Positions 1 through 11,212 of a stretch of DNA of 64,000 nucleotides are shown here, piece after piece. Every line of letters starts with the position of its first letter. Position 1 is the stretch's first letter. The stretch is taken from the NCBI RefSeq assembly GCF_000226115.1, contig NC_016457.1, positions 6,882,001 through 6,946,000 on the forward strand, in the 5' to 3' direction. This DNA is from Thermothielavioides terrestris NRRL 8126. Taxonomy: Eukaryota > Ascomycota > Sordariomycetes > Sordariales > Chaetomiaceae. The notes under the pieces were generated by a model, which ran no database searches, was not told where the DNA came from, and was given only the letters and a program-made list of their open reading frames with translations. The position numbers were made by a program, and so were the translations under genes.

Positions 1-2544
1 ATGAGTTTGCCAAGTGGCTGGATTACTTTGGCTGGGTTCCCGGCGAGAAGATGCGGACACGTACTTATGAGGAGGTGCGGTCCGATCTTGACCGGGAACT
101 GAGCAAAGCGCAGGCCGGGGGTTGGCTTGCTCGCTTCCAGGAGGAGGACGAGAGAGTTGAGGCCATCAAGAGGGGCATCGACCTCGCCATCAGTGAGTGC
201 GACGAGCTCGACAACCTACTTACGCTCTACAGCGTTGAGTTATCTGTAAGTTCACCTCTTTCCCTTCATCACACCTTCCAGCTCTGACTGGCTGCAGACC
301 TTGTCGGATGATATCGCATACATTGAGGCCCAGGGCCAAGGTCTTCAGGTGCAAGCAGCGAACCAGAAGCTACTAAGAAAGGAGCTGGAGTCGCTCCTGG
401 AAACCTGCGCCATTAGCGAAGCCGACCTCGAGGCTCTCAAGACAGCGCAGCTTGAAACAGCCTCTGGTGTGGAGGAGATCGAGGCCACCTTGGTCACGCT
501 ATTCAAGGCCATGGTGAAGATCGATCCGACGCTAGGCAACAGCGCGTCGCGCAAGAGCGAGGACCAAAACGGCGATCTGGTGCTTGGCCTTAACAGCGAC
601 TATGGCAAGATGCGCATCGTCCAGGAGAAGAAGGAGATGTATCTTGCGGAGAGCTCTATGTTCATGCGGAGGCTAGTCATCTTCATGGAAAGACAGTTCT
701 CCGAGGCCTTCCGCGAGACGAAGAACGCCATCGACGGAGCGCTGTCGAAGAAGGCCGACGCCCGCAACCACGAGGCCGGCAGAGATCTGTTGTGGATGTA
801 CGGGCCCCTCATGCTCTACGCCAGGGATGTTGATCTCGACAACTGGAACCGCATCTTGCAGATCTATCAGGACAGGAGCCATCCGGTATATAAGGCGGAG
901 TTCAAGGACGCCATGGAGGCGTGGAAGAAGAACGCGAGGAAGCCGACCGGCGACGAGAGCGAGCTGCTGTTCACGTCGTACCAGGAAAAGAAGGACGAAG
1001 GCCTCGCGACGACGGCGCGGAAGCTCACTGTCAAGCGCAGCCAGACGCTGGCGAGGAGCCTGCGGTCCCCGCTCGGCGACGGCAGCCGAAACAACGCGGC
1101 GGACAAGGCCCCAGACGGGCGCGCGCTGCCTTACGAGGTGTTTGCTGGGGTGCTGGACGATCTGCTGCCGCTGGTAGAGATGGAGCAGAACTTTATCGTC
1201 GATTTCTTCCACGCTACGACGCTCGAGCAGTCCGACTTTTCAGACCTCGTCGCCGCTTCGCGGCCGAGCAACCGCCGCGGTGGCGACTTGAAGCGGCACA
1301 GGCTCATGGAGCCCGATCGCGATCTTGCACGGAGGATCACCAAGGCAATGGAGTCGATATTCGTCTTCCTAGAGCCAAGCCTGCAACAGCTAATGGACTG
1401 GGTGCTCTCCATGGACCCTTTGTAAGTCAAAACCGAACCGCCCGCTCTGCCGCGACTGCTAACTAACCCGCTCCCCTCCAGACAAGGCGTTGGCATCCTG
1501 GCCACGCTCGAGCGCAAAATGGCCGACATGAGCCAGTCCAACCAGGACTTCCTCAACAACGTGCTACAAAAATTGCACGGCAATCTCGAAGCCAAGTTCA
1601 AGAAATTCGTCGACGACCAGATCCGCGCCATCGAGGAAACCAAGGTCAAGATCAAAAAGCGCAAGGGCGTCATCCACTTCATCCGCATCTTCCCGCACTT
1701 CACCACGGCCGTCGAGAACATGCTCGCCAACACGGACCCGGCCCTCCCGGTCCGCCGCATGGTCGACCGCGAGTACGACCGGATCCTCAAGTCCATGTTC
1801 GACTCGCTGAAAGTCATCGCGCGCGAGAACCCGGCCCTAGCAGCCAGCGCCGGCACCGTTCCGGCCTCGTCCTCGGCCTCCATCTCCACCTCCATCACGG
1901 CCGGCACTTCGACGGTCGCCGACCCGGAGGACAAGGAGGCGCTCAACTTCCACATCCTCCTGATCGAGAACATGAACCACTTCCTCGAGGAGACGGACAA
2001 CCCGCGCCGGCTCGAGGTGCTCGACGACTGGCGCGACGCCGCCCAGCGCGAGCTGAACGAGCACCTCGGCCTGTACCTCGCCGCCGTCATGCGCCGCCCG
2101 CTCGGCAAGCTGCTCGAGCACCTCGAGAACGTCGAGGCCCAGCTGGCCGCCGGCAAGAGCGCCGCCGGCGTCGCCGCCCAGCCCAGCAACTCGCGCGCCG
2201 TCTTCAACAAGGTCCTTGGCAACTACGACGGCCGCGAGGTCCGCAAGGGCATCGAGGCGCTGCGGAAGAGGGTCGAGAAGCACTTCGGCGATGACTCGGA
2301 GAGTAGCGGCGGGTCCGGGTCAACGTTGGGCGTGCCGGGCGCTGGGAGCGGTGCGGGCGCTTCCGGGGCCAGCGCCGGGAGTAGTAGTCTGGTGAACCGC
2401 GTGCTGAGGGAGTGTGAGCGGTTCTATGGCGACGTGGAGATGCGCATCGGCCGGGTCACGACCGACGTGTATGGTGGCGACGTGCTGTTTGAGTGGCCGC
2501 GGCAGGAGGTCAGGGCGGCGTTTGCGGGCGTCGGGGGAAGGTGA
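1..2544 (+). CDS. sec3: Exocyst complex component Sec3, C-terminal part (5' end outside window)
   Basis: Sec3 is a subunit of the exocyst, which tethers secretory vesicles to the plasma membrane at growing hyphal tips. The frame is open from base 3, with the family-like stretch FAKWLDYFGWVPG near the start. Three exons fit: 1-245, 298-1421 and 1482-2544, with clean GTAAG donors and CTGAC/CTAAC branch sites. About 809 residues are visible, covering the helical Sec3 C-terminal rod; a coiled-coil-like stretch follows the motif TLSDDIAYIEAQ. A Ser/Ala/Gly-rich low-complexity insert (about bases 2290-2390) interrupts the last exon. The N-terminal PIP2-binding PH-like domain expected for Sec3 must lie upstream of the window. 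It converges with the next gene. Identification rests on the sequence character of the family and is strong. Confidence 0.9.
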
Positions 2545-2928
2545 GGGCCGGGCCCCCCGGTGGACGGAGGTGATGGAGAGCGAGCGGGCTGGTTGGGCTG
2601 CTTGGGTGGGTTTTGGTTAGGTAGCGTGTGTGGCAGGGCGTGGCATGTCATGTTGGTAGTGGGGGTTTGCGTTTCATGAGGACTTGTGATGATGATATAT
2701 AGTTATATATACACATTTTGTTGTTGTGACTGCGTTGCATTGCGGTGTAACTTGGACATGTCGGCTTGATTGTAACCTGAATGACCTTGGATAGGAGTTG
2801 CTAGTCCAGGAAGGGGGTTACCGATGATCATCCCATTCACCCTTTGCAACAATCCCAAGCTGGATACAACACAATTAATAACCCGGCCGCTCCGCCATCC
2901 CATCCCATCCATCACTGCCCGCCCACCC
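2545..2928. other. Intergenic, convergent 3' ends
   Basis: Short spacer between the Sec3 stop and the stop of the minus-strand transhydrogenase. It presumably holds both 3' UTRs. It contains an AT-rich patch (about 2690-2720) that could serve 3' end formation; I see no gene or repeat. Confidence 0.5.
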
Positions 2929-4710
2929 TCAATGCTCCATCGCATCCTCAAACAGCCGCCGCAGCTGGTCCCGCTCCTGCTCAAGCTCCTTCGCCAAGCC
3001 GGGCGCCAGCACCAGCACGCGGGCCTGCGGGATCGTGCCCTCGACCAGGTCGTCGACATGCTCGCGGCCGAAGCCGAGTGCCCGGAGGCCGGCCGGCTGG
3101 TCGCCCAGGTCGGCCAGGAAGCGGGTCAGCGCGTCGGCAAGGACCTCGCCGGCGCTCTCGCGCTTGACGCGGCTGACGTCGACGCCGAACGCCTCGGCCG
3201 CCGCCAGGTGCCGCTCCGGGTTCGACGGCCCCGTGAACCGGAACACCGCCGGCGCCGTCACCGCCACCGACACCCCGTGCGGTATGATCGGCCCGTCCAC
3301 TGCGTAGCCGCTGTGCTTGTACCCCGCTGGGTTTTGGCCGGAGATGGGGTATGACATTCCTAGGGGGAGGGGGGAGGGGGATGTCAGCCTTTTTCTTCGC
3401 TTTTTTCAACTAGTTGAACAAAATCTTGCAGCGGTGTGCAAAACTGACCATGGCAAAGATGCACCCCGGCATTCCCAAACCCGACGCCGGCCAGCGTGGC
3501 GGCCAGGAGCATCTCGCTCTGGGCCTCGAAGTCGTCCGGGTCGCGGACCGAGCGGGGCAGGTACTTGACGGTGGCGCGCAGCGCGCTGAGCGAGAAGATG
3601 TCGCTGATGGGGTTGGCGCCCTGGTAGGCCGGGCGCAGGATGGGGTTGGCGGGGCGCGGGACGCGCTCGCTGAAGGGGATCGCGGTCCACGACTCGAGCG
3701 CGTGGCACAGCACGTCCAGGCCGGAGCTGGCGCGCACGGCGGCGGGCATGGTGCGCGTGTTGAGCGGGTCGCAGATGCCCAGCGTCGGCTTGAGGTTGCG
3801 GTGGGCGACGCCCGTCTTGGCGCGCCGCGAGGCCAGGTCGAAGATGGCCGTGCCCGTCGTCTCGCTGCCCGTGCCGGCCGTCGTGGGCACCGCGATGAGC
3901 GGGTGCAGCTTGCGGTCGATGGGCCGGCCCTTGCCCAGCGGCGCGTTGACGAAGTCGAGGAAGTCCGCGTCCGGGTAGCACGTGTACAGGTTCATGAGCT
4001 TGGCCGTGTCGATGACCGAGCCGCCGCCCACGGCCAGGAAGGCGTCCGGCCGGTGCGGCTTGACCCACTCGATAGCTTCCTTGACGCTGGGGTGTGTCGA
4101 GCCCGGTCAGCACCGTCGACACTCCATTTAATTCAACACTTTAGAAACAAAGAAATGTGAAAAGACCTACGAATAATCCTTCGGCTCAACCTTCACGTTC
4201 GCATACACCACGTACTCGATCCCCTCGCCGTCCAGCGCCTCCCGCACCTGCCGCATCGCCTCCAGCTTGTCGACCGTGGCGTCCGTCACCACGCACACGC
4301 GCTTCGCGCCCAGGTTCTTGAGGTCCATGCCGACCTCCCGCGTCGCCCCGGGCCCGAAGCGGATGGAGGACGCGGCCATCTCGAACGCGTACTCCTTTTG
4401 CTGGGCCGGGTCGCGCGGCGTCGCGTAGCTGCGCCGGGCACCGCCGCCGAGGAGGTTGGAGGATGTGCGGTCCGCGAAGCGCGAGACAATGGACGACGTG
4501 GTTGGCGCATGGTGGGGGTGGTGGTGGTGGCTCGGGTTGGAGTGGCAGGGGCATGACGGCGGGTGAGAGAACTGGATTGTGCGGAGGAGACTCGCTGCTC
4601 TTGCGGCCCTCTGGAAGTATTCGTGAGCGGCTTGTTGTGTAAGGTTGAGTGAGATGTGAGAGAGTGAGGGAGCAACCTACATTGGGCAAAACGCGGATGG
4701 CTGCTCCCAT
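2929..4710 (-). CDS. Hydroxyacid-oxoacid transhydrogenase (iron-containing alcohol dehydrogenase family), mitochondrial
   Basis: Likely oxidises gamma-hydroxybutyrate to succinate semialdehyde coupled to 2-oxoglutarate reduction (HOT, the ADHFE1 family). Four exons on the minus strand: 4710-4681, 4610-4171, 4086-3449 and 3359-2929, giving 512 residues, a typical length. Features seen: an Arg/Ala-rich N-terminus suited to mitochondrial import, a His-rich linker, the nucleotide-binding GGGSVIDTAK motif, and metal-ligand motifs of Fe-ADHs (Asp and His in GLDVLCHALES, His in GVHLCHGMSYP, His in GPIIPHG). The start ATG at 4710 is chosen because the first short exon (MGAAIRVLPN) splices in frame onto the Arg/Ala-rich leader. 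Family membership is firm; the substrate is inferred. It lies in tandem with MET10, about 0.5 kb downstream of the MET10 stop. Confidence 0.88.
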
Positions 4711-5210
4711 GTTCGGAGTCAATTGGGATGTTTACGGGATACGGAGATTTACTTTCAGGTTTATATTCAGATCCAAAAGTCCCCTGGTACAAGGGGTGGG
4801 AGATGTGATGTTCTGAGCAGACATCAGGAAGAACAGCGAGCGTCTGCACTCGCCGAAACTCCGAGGCACGACCTTCCCCCCGGACCGAGCTCCCCTTCCC
4901 CACGTCCCGGCTAAGCAACTACCGAGTCGGTGGCAGCGGAGTTGGGGCCCACTTCCCCGCCCTCCATAGGCTATTCGCCTATTTCTTGATCCCGACTCTC
5001 GGGCCACATGAGGGTTCGTGTGGCATCCTCCAGTCCACTTGCCCCGCACACCTCCGTTGCGGCTGGCAACGGCGGTGTGACACGACTGTTGACGATCTCA
5101 GGGGCTGTTCACAATTCCAACGGCAACACACAACCACGAGCATGACCAAAATGGTAGTTATTCAAGAAAAGAAAAAGGCAAAAAATGGCTCGCTATATAC
5201 ATCGCAGCGT
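4711..5210. other. Intergenic: promoter of the transhydrogenase and 3' region of MET10
   Basis: Spacer between two minus-strand genes. It should contain the transhydrogenase promoter and the MET10 3' UTR. No coding signal or repeat was recognised. Confidence 0.5.
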
Positions 5211-8200
5211 CTAATACACCTCCAGCACGTAGCGGCCGGCCTCCTTCAGCCGCTCGATCTCCTTCCTGGGATCCACCTTGCGCCCGCTCTCCTTAGCGTC
5301 CGCCGCGATGGCCTCCTCCAGCACGGCCGTGACGTCCGGCACCGGCCAGGGCGGCCCGCACATGTAGAATGAGCCCTCCTGGTGGATGTACGCCTTGATG
5401 ATGTCGGGCAAGGTCTGCCGCATCCGGTCCTGGATGTAGATCTTCTGCGGCTGGTCGCGCGAGAAGGCAGCCCCGAGCAGCGTGATGACGCCGGCGTCGA
5501 GGTACGCCTCCCACTCCTCGCCGTACAGGTACTCCTCGCGCCGGTGGCGGCTGCCCATGTACAGCAGGATGGGGCCGATCTCCTTGCCCTGCGCCTTCTG
5601 CATGGCGCGGTACTGCACGAAGGCGCGGTAGGGGGCGAGACCGGTGCCGAGGCCGGCCATGATCAAGGGCGCCGTGTCCTTGGCGGGGAGCTTCGTAACC
5701 GAGGGCTTGACCGAAACCGTGACGGCGGCGCCAACCTCGAGTTGCGAGAGGTAGCGCGTGGCCTGGCCGATGCGCTTGCGGCCCTTGGTGTCGACCCAGT
5801 CGACGACAACGATCATCAAGGCCACCGAAGTCGGCGTGACGGCCTGAGCAGAGGCAATACTGTACTCGCGGCGCTTGAGGGGCGCGACAATGCGCACGAG
5901 GTCCGCGAAGGGCGGATGCGCCGAAGTGAAGGTCTGCAGGACGTCGACATACGTGACCGTGTCGACCTCTGACAGGCGCTTGAACTCGTCGGCACCCTCC
6001 TTGCCGCCGAGGAACGCGAGCTTCTTCTTCTCGGTCTCGTCCGTGGCGAACTCGGCGAGGGACTCGAAGAAACGCTTGGGCGGCTTGCCCAGGATGTCGA
6101 TGTTCTGGACCAGCGACTGATAGACAGTGCGCGTCTCCGAGATGCTGGGGTCCTCGCGCGAGGGCACCTGCACGAGGTCGTCGGCATTGAGCCCGTAGAA
6201 GTCGATGAACTCGAGAACCTGCTGCGGGTCGTTGTCCGCGTGGATGCCGAGCGCCTCACCGATGTTGTAGGTGAGCCCGGAATCGCCGAGGTCGAACTCG
6301 ATGTGGAAGATGTTGCGGTCATAGTCGAGCGGCGTGAGTCTGCGGTTCTCCTTGACGTGGACGGTGAAGGTCTTGACCGTAAGGTCGGGACGCAGGTCGA
6401 CCTGCGTGCTGTACGCCTCCTTGAAGACGAGGCCCTTGGCGGCTTCCTGCCAGCTGTTGAGCTTCAGCGCCGCCTCCGGCTCGTCCTTCTGGAAGGGCAC
6501 AAAGCTGGTCGGCTTCAGCCCCTGGGCAAGGGGCCTCGCCAGGCCCTCGGCGGCAGCCTCGCTCCACGCAGCAGCGACCTCAACCTTCTTGAGCGCTTGC
6601 TGAAGGGCGTCGGCCAGCTCGGTCAGAATCACTTGATCCTGAGCGACTTCGCCGAGCTTGGTGAGCTGCTCCAGCGTGATCTCGGGCCGTGCGACCCGCA
6701 GGAAGGCGAGCTGGGTGAGCAGCTGGGCATCCTTCTCCAGGGCGGGCGAGTACGAAGAGTCGAGAACGAAGAGCTCGAGGCCCTTCTCCCGAATCTGTTT
6801 TCTCGCCGAAGCAGGGATCCGCTTCTCGAGGTCATCCTCCTTGAAGCCGGGCAGCCGGAGGATGAGCTTGCCGCCAGACTTGGATCCCTTGACAATGTCA
6901 ACATCCTTGAGCAGCTTCTCTTCGCCGACGAAGACGACATCAGCCTCCTCGACAGCAAAGGGGGCCTCAATTGGCTTCTCGGAACTCCGAATATCGGTGC
7001 GAACTGCGCCGCCCTGAACGAGGTTATCGAACACCTCATGGACGTAGATGTTGCTCGGGAACTCGCGAGCGAGCAGCTTGCCAACGGCCGAAGGCGCGGC
7101 GACGGCGGCCGAGTTGTCGACATCCCAGAAAGTGTACTGGCGTGCCTGCTCCAGGGCAGGGAGGGCCACGCTGATGCTTTCCTGCCCATCCTTGCTGGAG
7201 AGGCGGAGAATGATCGAGGCGATCGAGCTGGGAGTGTGGACGGTGGATGCGGCATACTTGACATCCACAACGGCCGGCTCCTGCAACCAGCGGTCGGCAA
7301 AGGACACGGCGGCGAGCACATCCGAGTACAAAGCGGACTGCACGGAGGCGTCATCCACAGCCACAGCATCGCGGACCTGGCCTAGGACGGCAATCTGCCG
7401 CACCGACTCGGGAAGAGCCTCGAGGAAGGCCTCTTCGATGAACGGCCGGTAGATACGGACGTTGACGGCGCCGACCTTCTTGCCGTCGGCGGCCAGGGAA
7501 TTCACGACCTGCTTGGCAAGCTGGGCTTCGGCGCTGCCGAAGACCACGAGGACCAGCTCGGGCGCCTCGTGGCCATGGTACTCGAAGGGCGCGTAGGACG
7601 TGCCAAGCTCGGCGTTGAAAAGGCGAAGAAGCTCGACCACCTTTCCGGCAGTGTCCAGTCTCTTGTTCAGCGCGCCGGCCTCCTTGGCGATCTTCTTGTA
7701 GATCTCGGCAATGGCGGCCTCGCTCAAGGCGTCGACGACCCGCAGCGTCTCCCTCGCGATGCGCAGCCCGTCGTAGACGTGGAGCGTGGGCAGCAGGGTA
7801 GCAAGCAGGGTGGCCAGAAGCGACATGTGCTGGGCCTCGTAGGCAGAAACACTAGACACAAGGCCCAGGCCGAGGTCCTCGGCAATCTGCAGGGCGCTCT
7901 CGTACTCGGTGATGAGGCCGTCGTGGGCCGAGTAGTCGGCAGCGGCGATGTGGGCAACAAAGGGGCTGGCAACGCCGTAGAGGAGCGAGAGCTGGTCGAG
8001 GGCGGACCGCAGGTGGCGGAGGCTCAGCGAGGGCGCCAGCAGGGTCTGGGGGATGTGACGCTTGCGGAGGTCGAAATCCTTGGAGAAGATGTAGCCGAGC
8101 GCAAAGGTGCCGGCGCCGGCCCTGGTCTGCAGCGGCACGACCGTGGTGGCCTCGCCGTGGGCGTTCTTCTCGCCGGCGCGCGACCACTCCTGGACGGCCT

Positions 8201-8423
8201 GGTCGAGGTCGAAGGTCTCGGGCGAGAAGGAGAAGATCTTGTCCGAGAGCTTGTAGGCCGTCTGCTGAACGAGCAGCTGGCCGGAGACATAGGTCGTCCC
8301 GCCGATGGCGCCGAGCGGGAGGTGTTGCTGGCCGGGAGAGACGGTCTCGAGGCCCTGGTGGTCCAACTTGGACTCGGGGCCCGGGGCGATACCGCCCGAG
8401 GCGACCTCGTGCTTCAATTGCAT
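5211..8423 (-). CDS. met10: Sulfite reductase [NADPH] flavoprotein alpha component
   Basis: Supplies electrons from NADPH through FAD to the sulfite reductase haemoprotein, reducing sulfite to sulfide for cysteine and methionine synthesis. Single exon, 1070 residues from the ATG at 8423 (yeast Met10 is about 1035). Order: N-terminal pyruvate:ferredoxin-oxidoreductase-like region (roughly 1-560), then a ferredoxin-reductase module. The FAD motif RREYSIAS, the GLGTGLAPYRAF nucleotide motif, the MCGP motif and a C-terminal aromatic residue (ending EVY) are all visible. The open frame extends about 70 codons upstream of 8423 but contains no ATG; the chosen start has an A at -3. As in other fungal Met10 proteins I see no flavodoxin/FMN domain. 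Two CACGTG motifs lie about 0.5 kb upstream. Long open frames on the other strand are codon-bias shadows. Confidence 0.93.
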   Translation of the reverse strand: MQLKHEVASGGIAPGPESKLDHQGLETVSPGQQHLPLGAIGGTTYVSGQLLVQQTAYKLSDKIFSFSPETFDLDQAVQEWSRAGEKNAHGEATTVVPLQTRAGAGTFALGYIFSKDFDLRKRHIPQTLLAPSLSLRHLRSALDQLSLLYGVASPFVAHIAAADYSAHDGLITEYESALQIAEDLGLGLVSSVSAYEAQHMSLLATLLATLLPTLHVYDGLRIARETLRVVDALSEAAIAEIYKKIAKEAGALNKRLDTAGKVVELLRLFNAELGTSYAPFEYHGHEAPELVLVVFGSAEAQLAKQVVNSLAADGKKVGAVNVRIYRPFIEEAFLEALPESVRQIAVLGQVRDAVAVDDASVQSALYSDVLAAVSFADRWLQEPAVVDVKYAASTVHTPSSIASIILRLSSKDGQESISVALPALEQARQYTFWDVDNSAAVAAPSAVGKLLAREFPSNIYVHEVFDNLVQGGAVRTDIRSSEKPIEAPFAVEEADVVFVGEEKLLKDVDIVKGSKSGGKLILRLPGFKEDDLEKRIPASARKQIREKGLELFVLDSSYSPALEKDAQLLTQLAFLRVARPEITLEQLTKLGEVAQDQVILTELADALQQALKKVEVAAAWSEAAAEGLARPLAQGLKPTSFVPFQKDEPEAALKLNSWQEAAKGLVFKEAYSTQVDLRPDLTVKTFTVHVKENRRLTPLDYDRNIFHIEFDLGDSGLTYNIGEALGIHADNDPQQVLEFIDFYGLNADDLVQVPSREDPSISETRTVYQSLVQNIDILGKPPKRFFESLAEFATDETEKKKLAFLGGKEGADEFKRLSEVDTVTYVDVLQTFTSAHPPFADLVRIVAPLKRREYSIASAQAVTPTSVALMIVVVDWVDTKGRKRIGQATRYLSQLEVGAAVTVSVKPSVTKLPAKDTAPLIMAGLGTGLAPYRAFVQYRAMQKAQGKEIGPILLYMGSRHRREEYLYGEEWEAYLDAGVITLLGAAFSRDQPQKIYIQDRMRQTLPDIIKAYIHQEGSFYMCGPPWPVPDVTAVLEEAIAADAKESGRKVDPRKEIERLKEAGRYVLEVY

Positions 8424-9523
8424 GTTGTTGGGCAGCTCGCTACCGACCTCGGAAGCGTCGACCGAGCGGGAGGAGAGGGCGGTTTCAAGAGCAGAGACTC
8501 GACTGCTCGCAAAGTATCGAGGCAGAAGTGAACACAGGGGCCCGGGGGCAGCCTCGAACCGCTTGCAGACGGCAAGGACGGAAAGCAACGACTGCGCCAG
8601 CGGGAACTGCTGGGATTGAACCGCAGGAGGAGAGAGCAAGAGTGGATGGCAAGGGAAGAAAACAAGTCAGTTACTAGGAGATGTCTCCTGAAAGTATCCT
8701 ACCATTATTCGCTCGAGCCGCGCCGGCGGCGGAGCGGCCCCGTAAAAAGTGCCGCAGCATTCTGGCAAAAATTCTGGACCCGATATTGGACCCGGGTTGC
8801 TGAGAACGCCGCTGAGATTCAAAATCGCGAATCGCGTGGGATTGAGGTCGATGGCGTGATTGACGCTAGCCGTATTCGGCGATCTGCAGAGTTCCAAACT
8901 TCCAAACTTGCAGCTTGAGGGTTTGTCAGCAGACACGTGCGATATCACGTGAACTTTCCTCCGGTCAAACGCCGGTGCTGTGGCGGCAGGCTCCATTCTG
9001 CAATTTGCCAAAACAGCGGGTCTGGGTCTCCTCATCTCCGTATCTGATACCTGGCTCGACCCGACTTACACAGTACACACCGACTTCTAGGGTTGCCGTA
9101 GTGTGATTTTTTGTGTTTCAACGTCTGCGTGTAGACTCAACGGAACGTCGTTACATCAGAGGCTGGCATCTGCGTGCCACAATCGAGTTCCCTCTGGTGC
9201 TTTGAGCCCTACCTAGGTATGTCCTGGCAATTGCGGCTTGGGTAGTCGAGATGCTTGTGCCTGTCGCACGCAAACGGACCACGCAGCACCTCCATGATCT
9301 TATTTTGAATTGGCAACCTGAAAAGCGTGAGAGCACGACCTCAGCCCCTCTTCATTGTGGTCGATAATCAGTTCCCAAGTTAGCACCGATGGATCGAAGA
9401 TTTCGTGTTGGCCGAGTCGCACAGATCATTCACGAAACAGGTTATTAACCACCAGCAACAACTCTAGAATAACCGCTGCATTGGCTTGGTACCCGGGTAG
9501 GTTGGTCTACTGTCCTTCCATAA
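8424..9523. other. Intergenic, met10 upstream region
   Basis: Contains the met10 5' leader and promoter (see the CACGTG pair). From about 8990 to 9520 I see no coding signal and no recognisable gene. Confidence 0.5.
8934..8952. promoter_or_regulatory. Paired CACGTG motifs upstream of met10
   Basis: CACGTG at 8934-8939 and the palindrome TCACGTGA at 8945-8952, twelve bases start to start. TCACGTG is the Cbf1/Met4-type site known at yeast sulfur genes. They lie about 0.5 kb upstream of the met10 start codon. Regulation through them is inferred; CACGTG is a common motif and also occurs upstream of the complex I gene here. Confidence 0.4.
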
Positions 9524-9781
9524 GATCCGACGCTTCCTGGCGTCTATCCGCCCGCCAACTCCTGCTCAAAGCCGCTTACCACGCCTCATTCAAGGTTCAG
9601 GGTGGCAAGTGAACGTTCTCCCGGGAGCCCAATCGAAGAGTACCAGCCTATCGATCCGACGCTTCCTGGCGTCTACCCGCCCGCCAACTCCTGCTCAAAG
9701 CCGCTTACCACGCCTCATTCAGGGTTCAGGGTGGCAAGTGAACGTTCTCCCGGGAGCCCAATCGAAGTACACCAGCCTATC
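9524..9781. repeat. 129-bp tandem duplication, two units
   Basis: Unit 1 (9524-9652) and unit 2 (9653-9781) align end to end. Among the few differences are ctatccg/ctacccg and caagg/caggg, which are transitions. The unit length is a multiple of three, so every frame repeats a 43-residue peptide. Confidence 0.85.
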
Positions 9782-10186
9782 TTCGGCGAGGTAGTAGAGG
9801 TCAACCACAAGCCTGAAAGTCCCAAGCTCGTGGACCACAAGAGAACCGAAGACGAAGTCCATGCACATTGCCCTCTCACGCTCCCCCCGGACAGGTTCCT
9901 GGCCCGCCGGACCCGGGAGACTTGGGTCAAATGTTGTCTCCTGCGGACTAGCCGCTCGGAGTCCCCCAAGGTACCTGGTGACGTCTTCGCCGCCTGGGAA
10001 AGTCAGGAGCCGGATGTGGGCGACGAACCGAGCGTTCGAGAGCTGGTCTTGAAACCACGAGAGTTGGCTCCCGTTGATGATCTCAAAGCGGGCAGTCACT
10101 AAGGGTAACCGTCTGCCTCGGTAGACCCAGCCATCCATGTCCTGCATAACATAGAATCGTGGCCCATCTTCTATGTACCACGGCAT
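9719..10186 (-). CDS. Unrecognised ORF, possibly a gene remnant
   Basis: An ATG at 10186 opens a 155-residue frame beginning MPWYIEDGPRFYVMQD and ending in the second unit of the tandem duplication. The composition looks protein-like (mixed hydrophobic and charged residues, several Trp/Tyr), without low complexity. I recognise no domain, signal peptide or membrane segment. An overlapping plus-strand frame (9602-10102) is also open, so strand choice is uncertain. It sits in a gene-poor, transposon-containing block, and truncation by the duplication is possible. Confidence 0.25.
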   Translation of the reverse strand: MPWYIEDGPRFYVMQDMDGWVYRGRRLPLVTARFEIINGSQLSWFQDQLSNARFVAHIRLLTFPGGEDVTRYLGGLRAASPQETTFDPSLPGPAGQEPVRGERERAMCMDFVFGSLVVHELGTFRLVVDLYYLAEDRLVYFDWAPGRTFTCHPEP

Positions 10187-11212
10187 GGTGTCTGATTTTC
10201 CAGCTCGTGAGTGTTGCCTTGTGCGGAGATAGTTGCTTGGTGACTTGAGTGATGTTGCGGTAGCGCTGCTCCTCGATTGCTTGGTTCCGATACGGTGATA
10301 TCTCGCAAGGTCCTTGGGAAGTTGGGGCAGCTGGGCCAGATCCACGCGGCATATCGGGCATTCTTATAGTAAGACCCGTAGAAGCTCAGGGCTCCAGTCT
10401 TCATGCTGCCACGTTGTGTTTTGTAGAGGCGATCTAAAGAAGGTCTTCAACCGCTCACATGCTGTAGTCAACCAGCAAAAGACATACTTCACGTGCGCCT
10501 ACAGCTCGGCCTGCAAGCATATGGTTTGGCAGAAACGCACCGAGGACCCCGGCCGCTCCAGGGCATCGACTGCGTTCCAACGGCTTAGGGAGGCTCGGCC
10601 TCGACTATCTCTCGCTTTGTCTTTCTGCCAGGCTACGGCTCCGTTGTGCATTGTCTCCAGCTCGGTCATCGGACTGACCATGGCTCGGCCCGTTAAAACG
10701 CCCTGGTGAGCTAAAACGTCCTGGTGCCTGCGAAACCCACGGGATAATCTGCGCGGTATCCAAAAGGTTGTCGATACCCCAGTAGCCAGCGAAGGCGCTT
10801 ACAGCATATAGGACGGAATACACCCCTCAAGTGAACCCTGAACCACAATGACAGTGTGACACCACTACCATGAACCAACTCTATTCTCGTTAGCAGAAGA
10901 CTGAGCTGTGGCATCCAGTACCTAGCTACCTACTGATTCAACAGAACTAGAAAATTGGCAACTACGCAGGAAGGGATGCTCAGAAAGCCCAGGAATGTTC
11001 ACCATCGTCAATCAGCTGTCAAATCTGTATCACCTAGCTTCCGAAAGGCGCCGATGGCGTTCTTGGTCTGAGACACATTCATTCATTCATTGGTTGGCGG
11101 AAGAGCAAGTCGGATACTGCCCCAGGACAGCCAATGCTGGGCCGGCTGCGGCTTTTGTGCGCCATTTGGGACCACTGTGTTTACCTCCCTTATCTCCTGG
11201 GACGATGATGTA
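10187..11212. other. Gene-poor spacer left of the transposon
   Basis: No convincing coding region. Short direct repeats such as taaaacgccctgg/taaaacgtcctgg occur near 10695-10725. Otherwise nothing was recognised. Confidence 0.4.

Noticed and set aside
1131..2222. 363-codon frame antisense to Sec3
   Set aside because: Ser/Arg-rich shadow of the Sec3 exons, crossing a Sec3 intron.
6240..8531. Long plus-strand frames (381 and 320 codons) antisense to met10
   Set aside because: Codon-bias shadows; composition is low-complexity and no family is recognisable.
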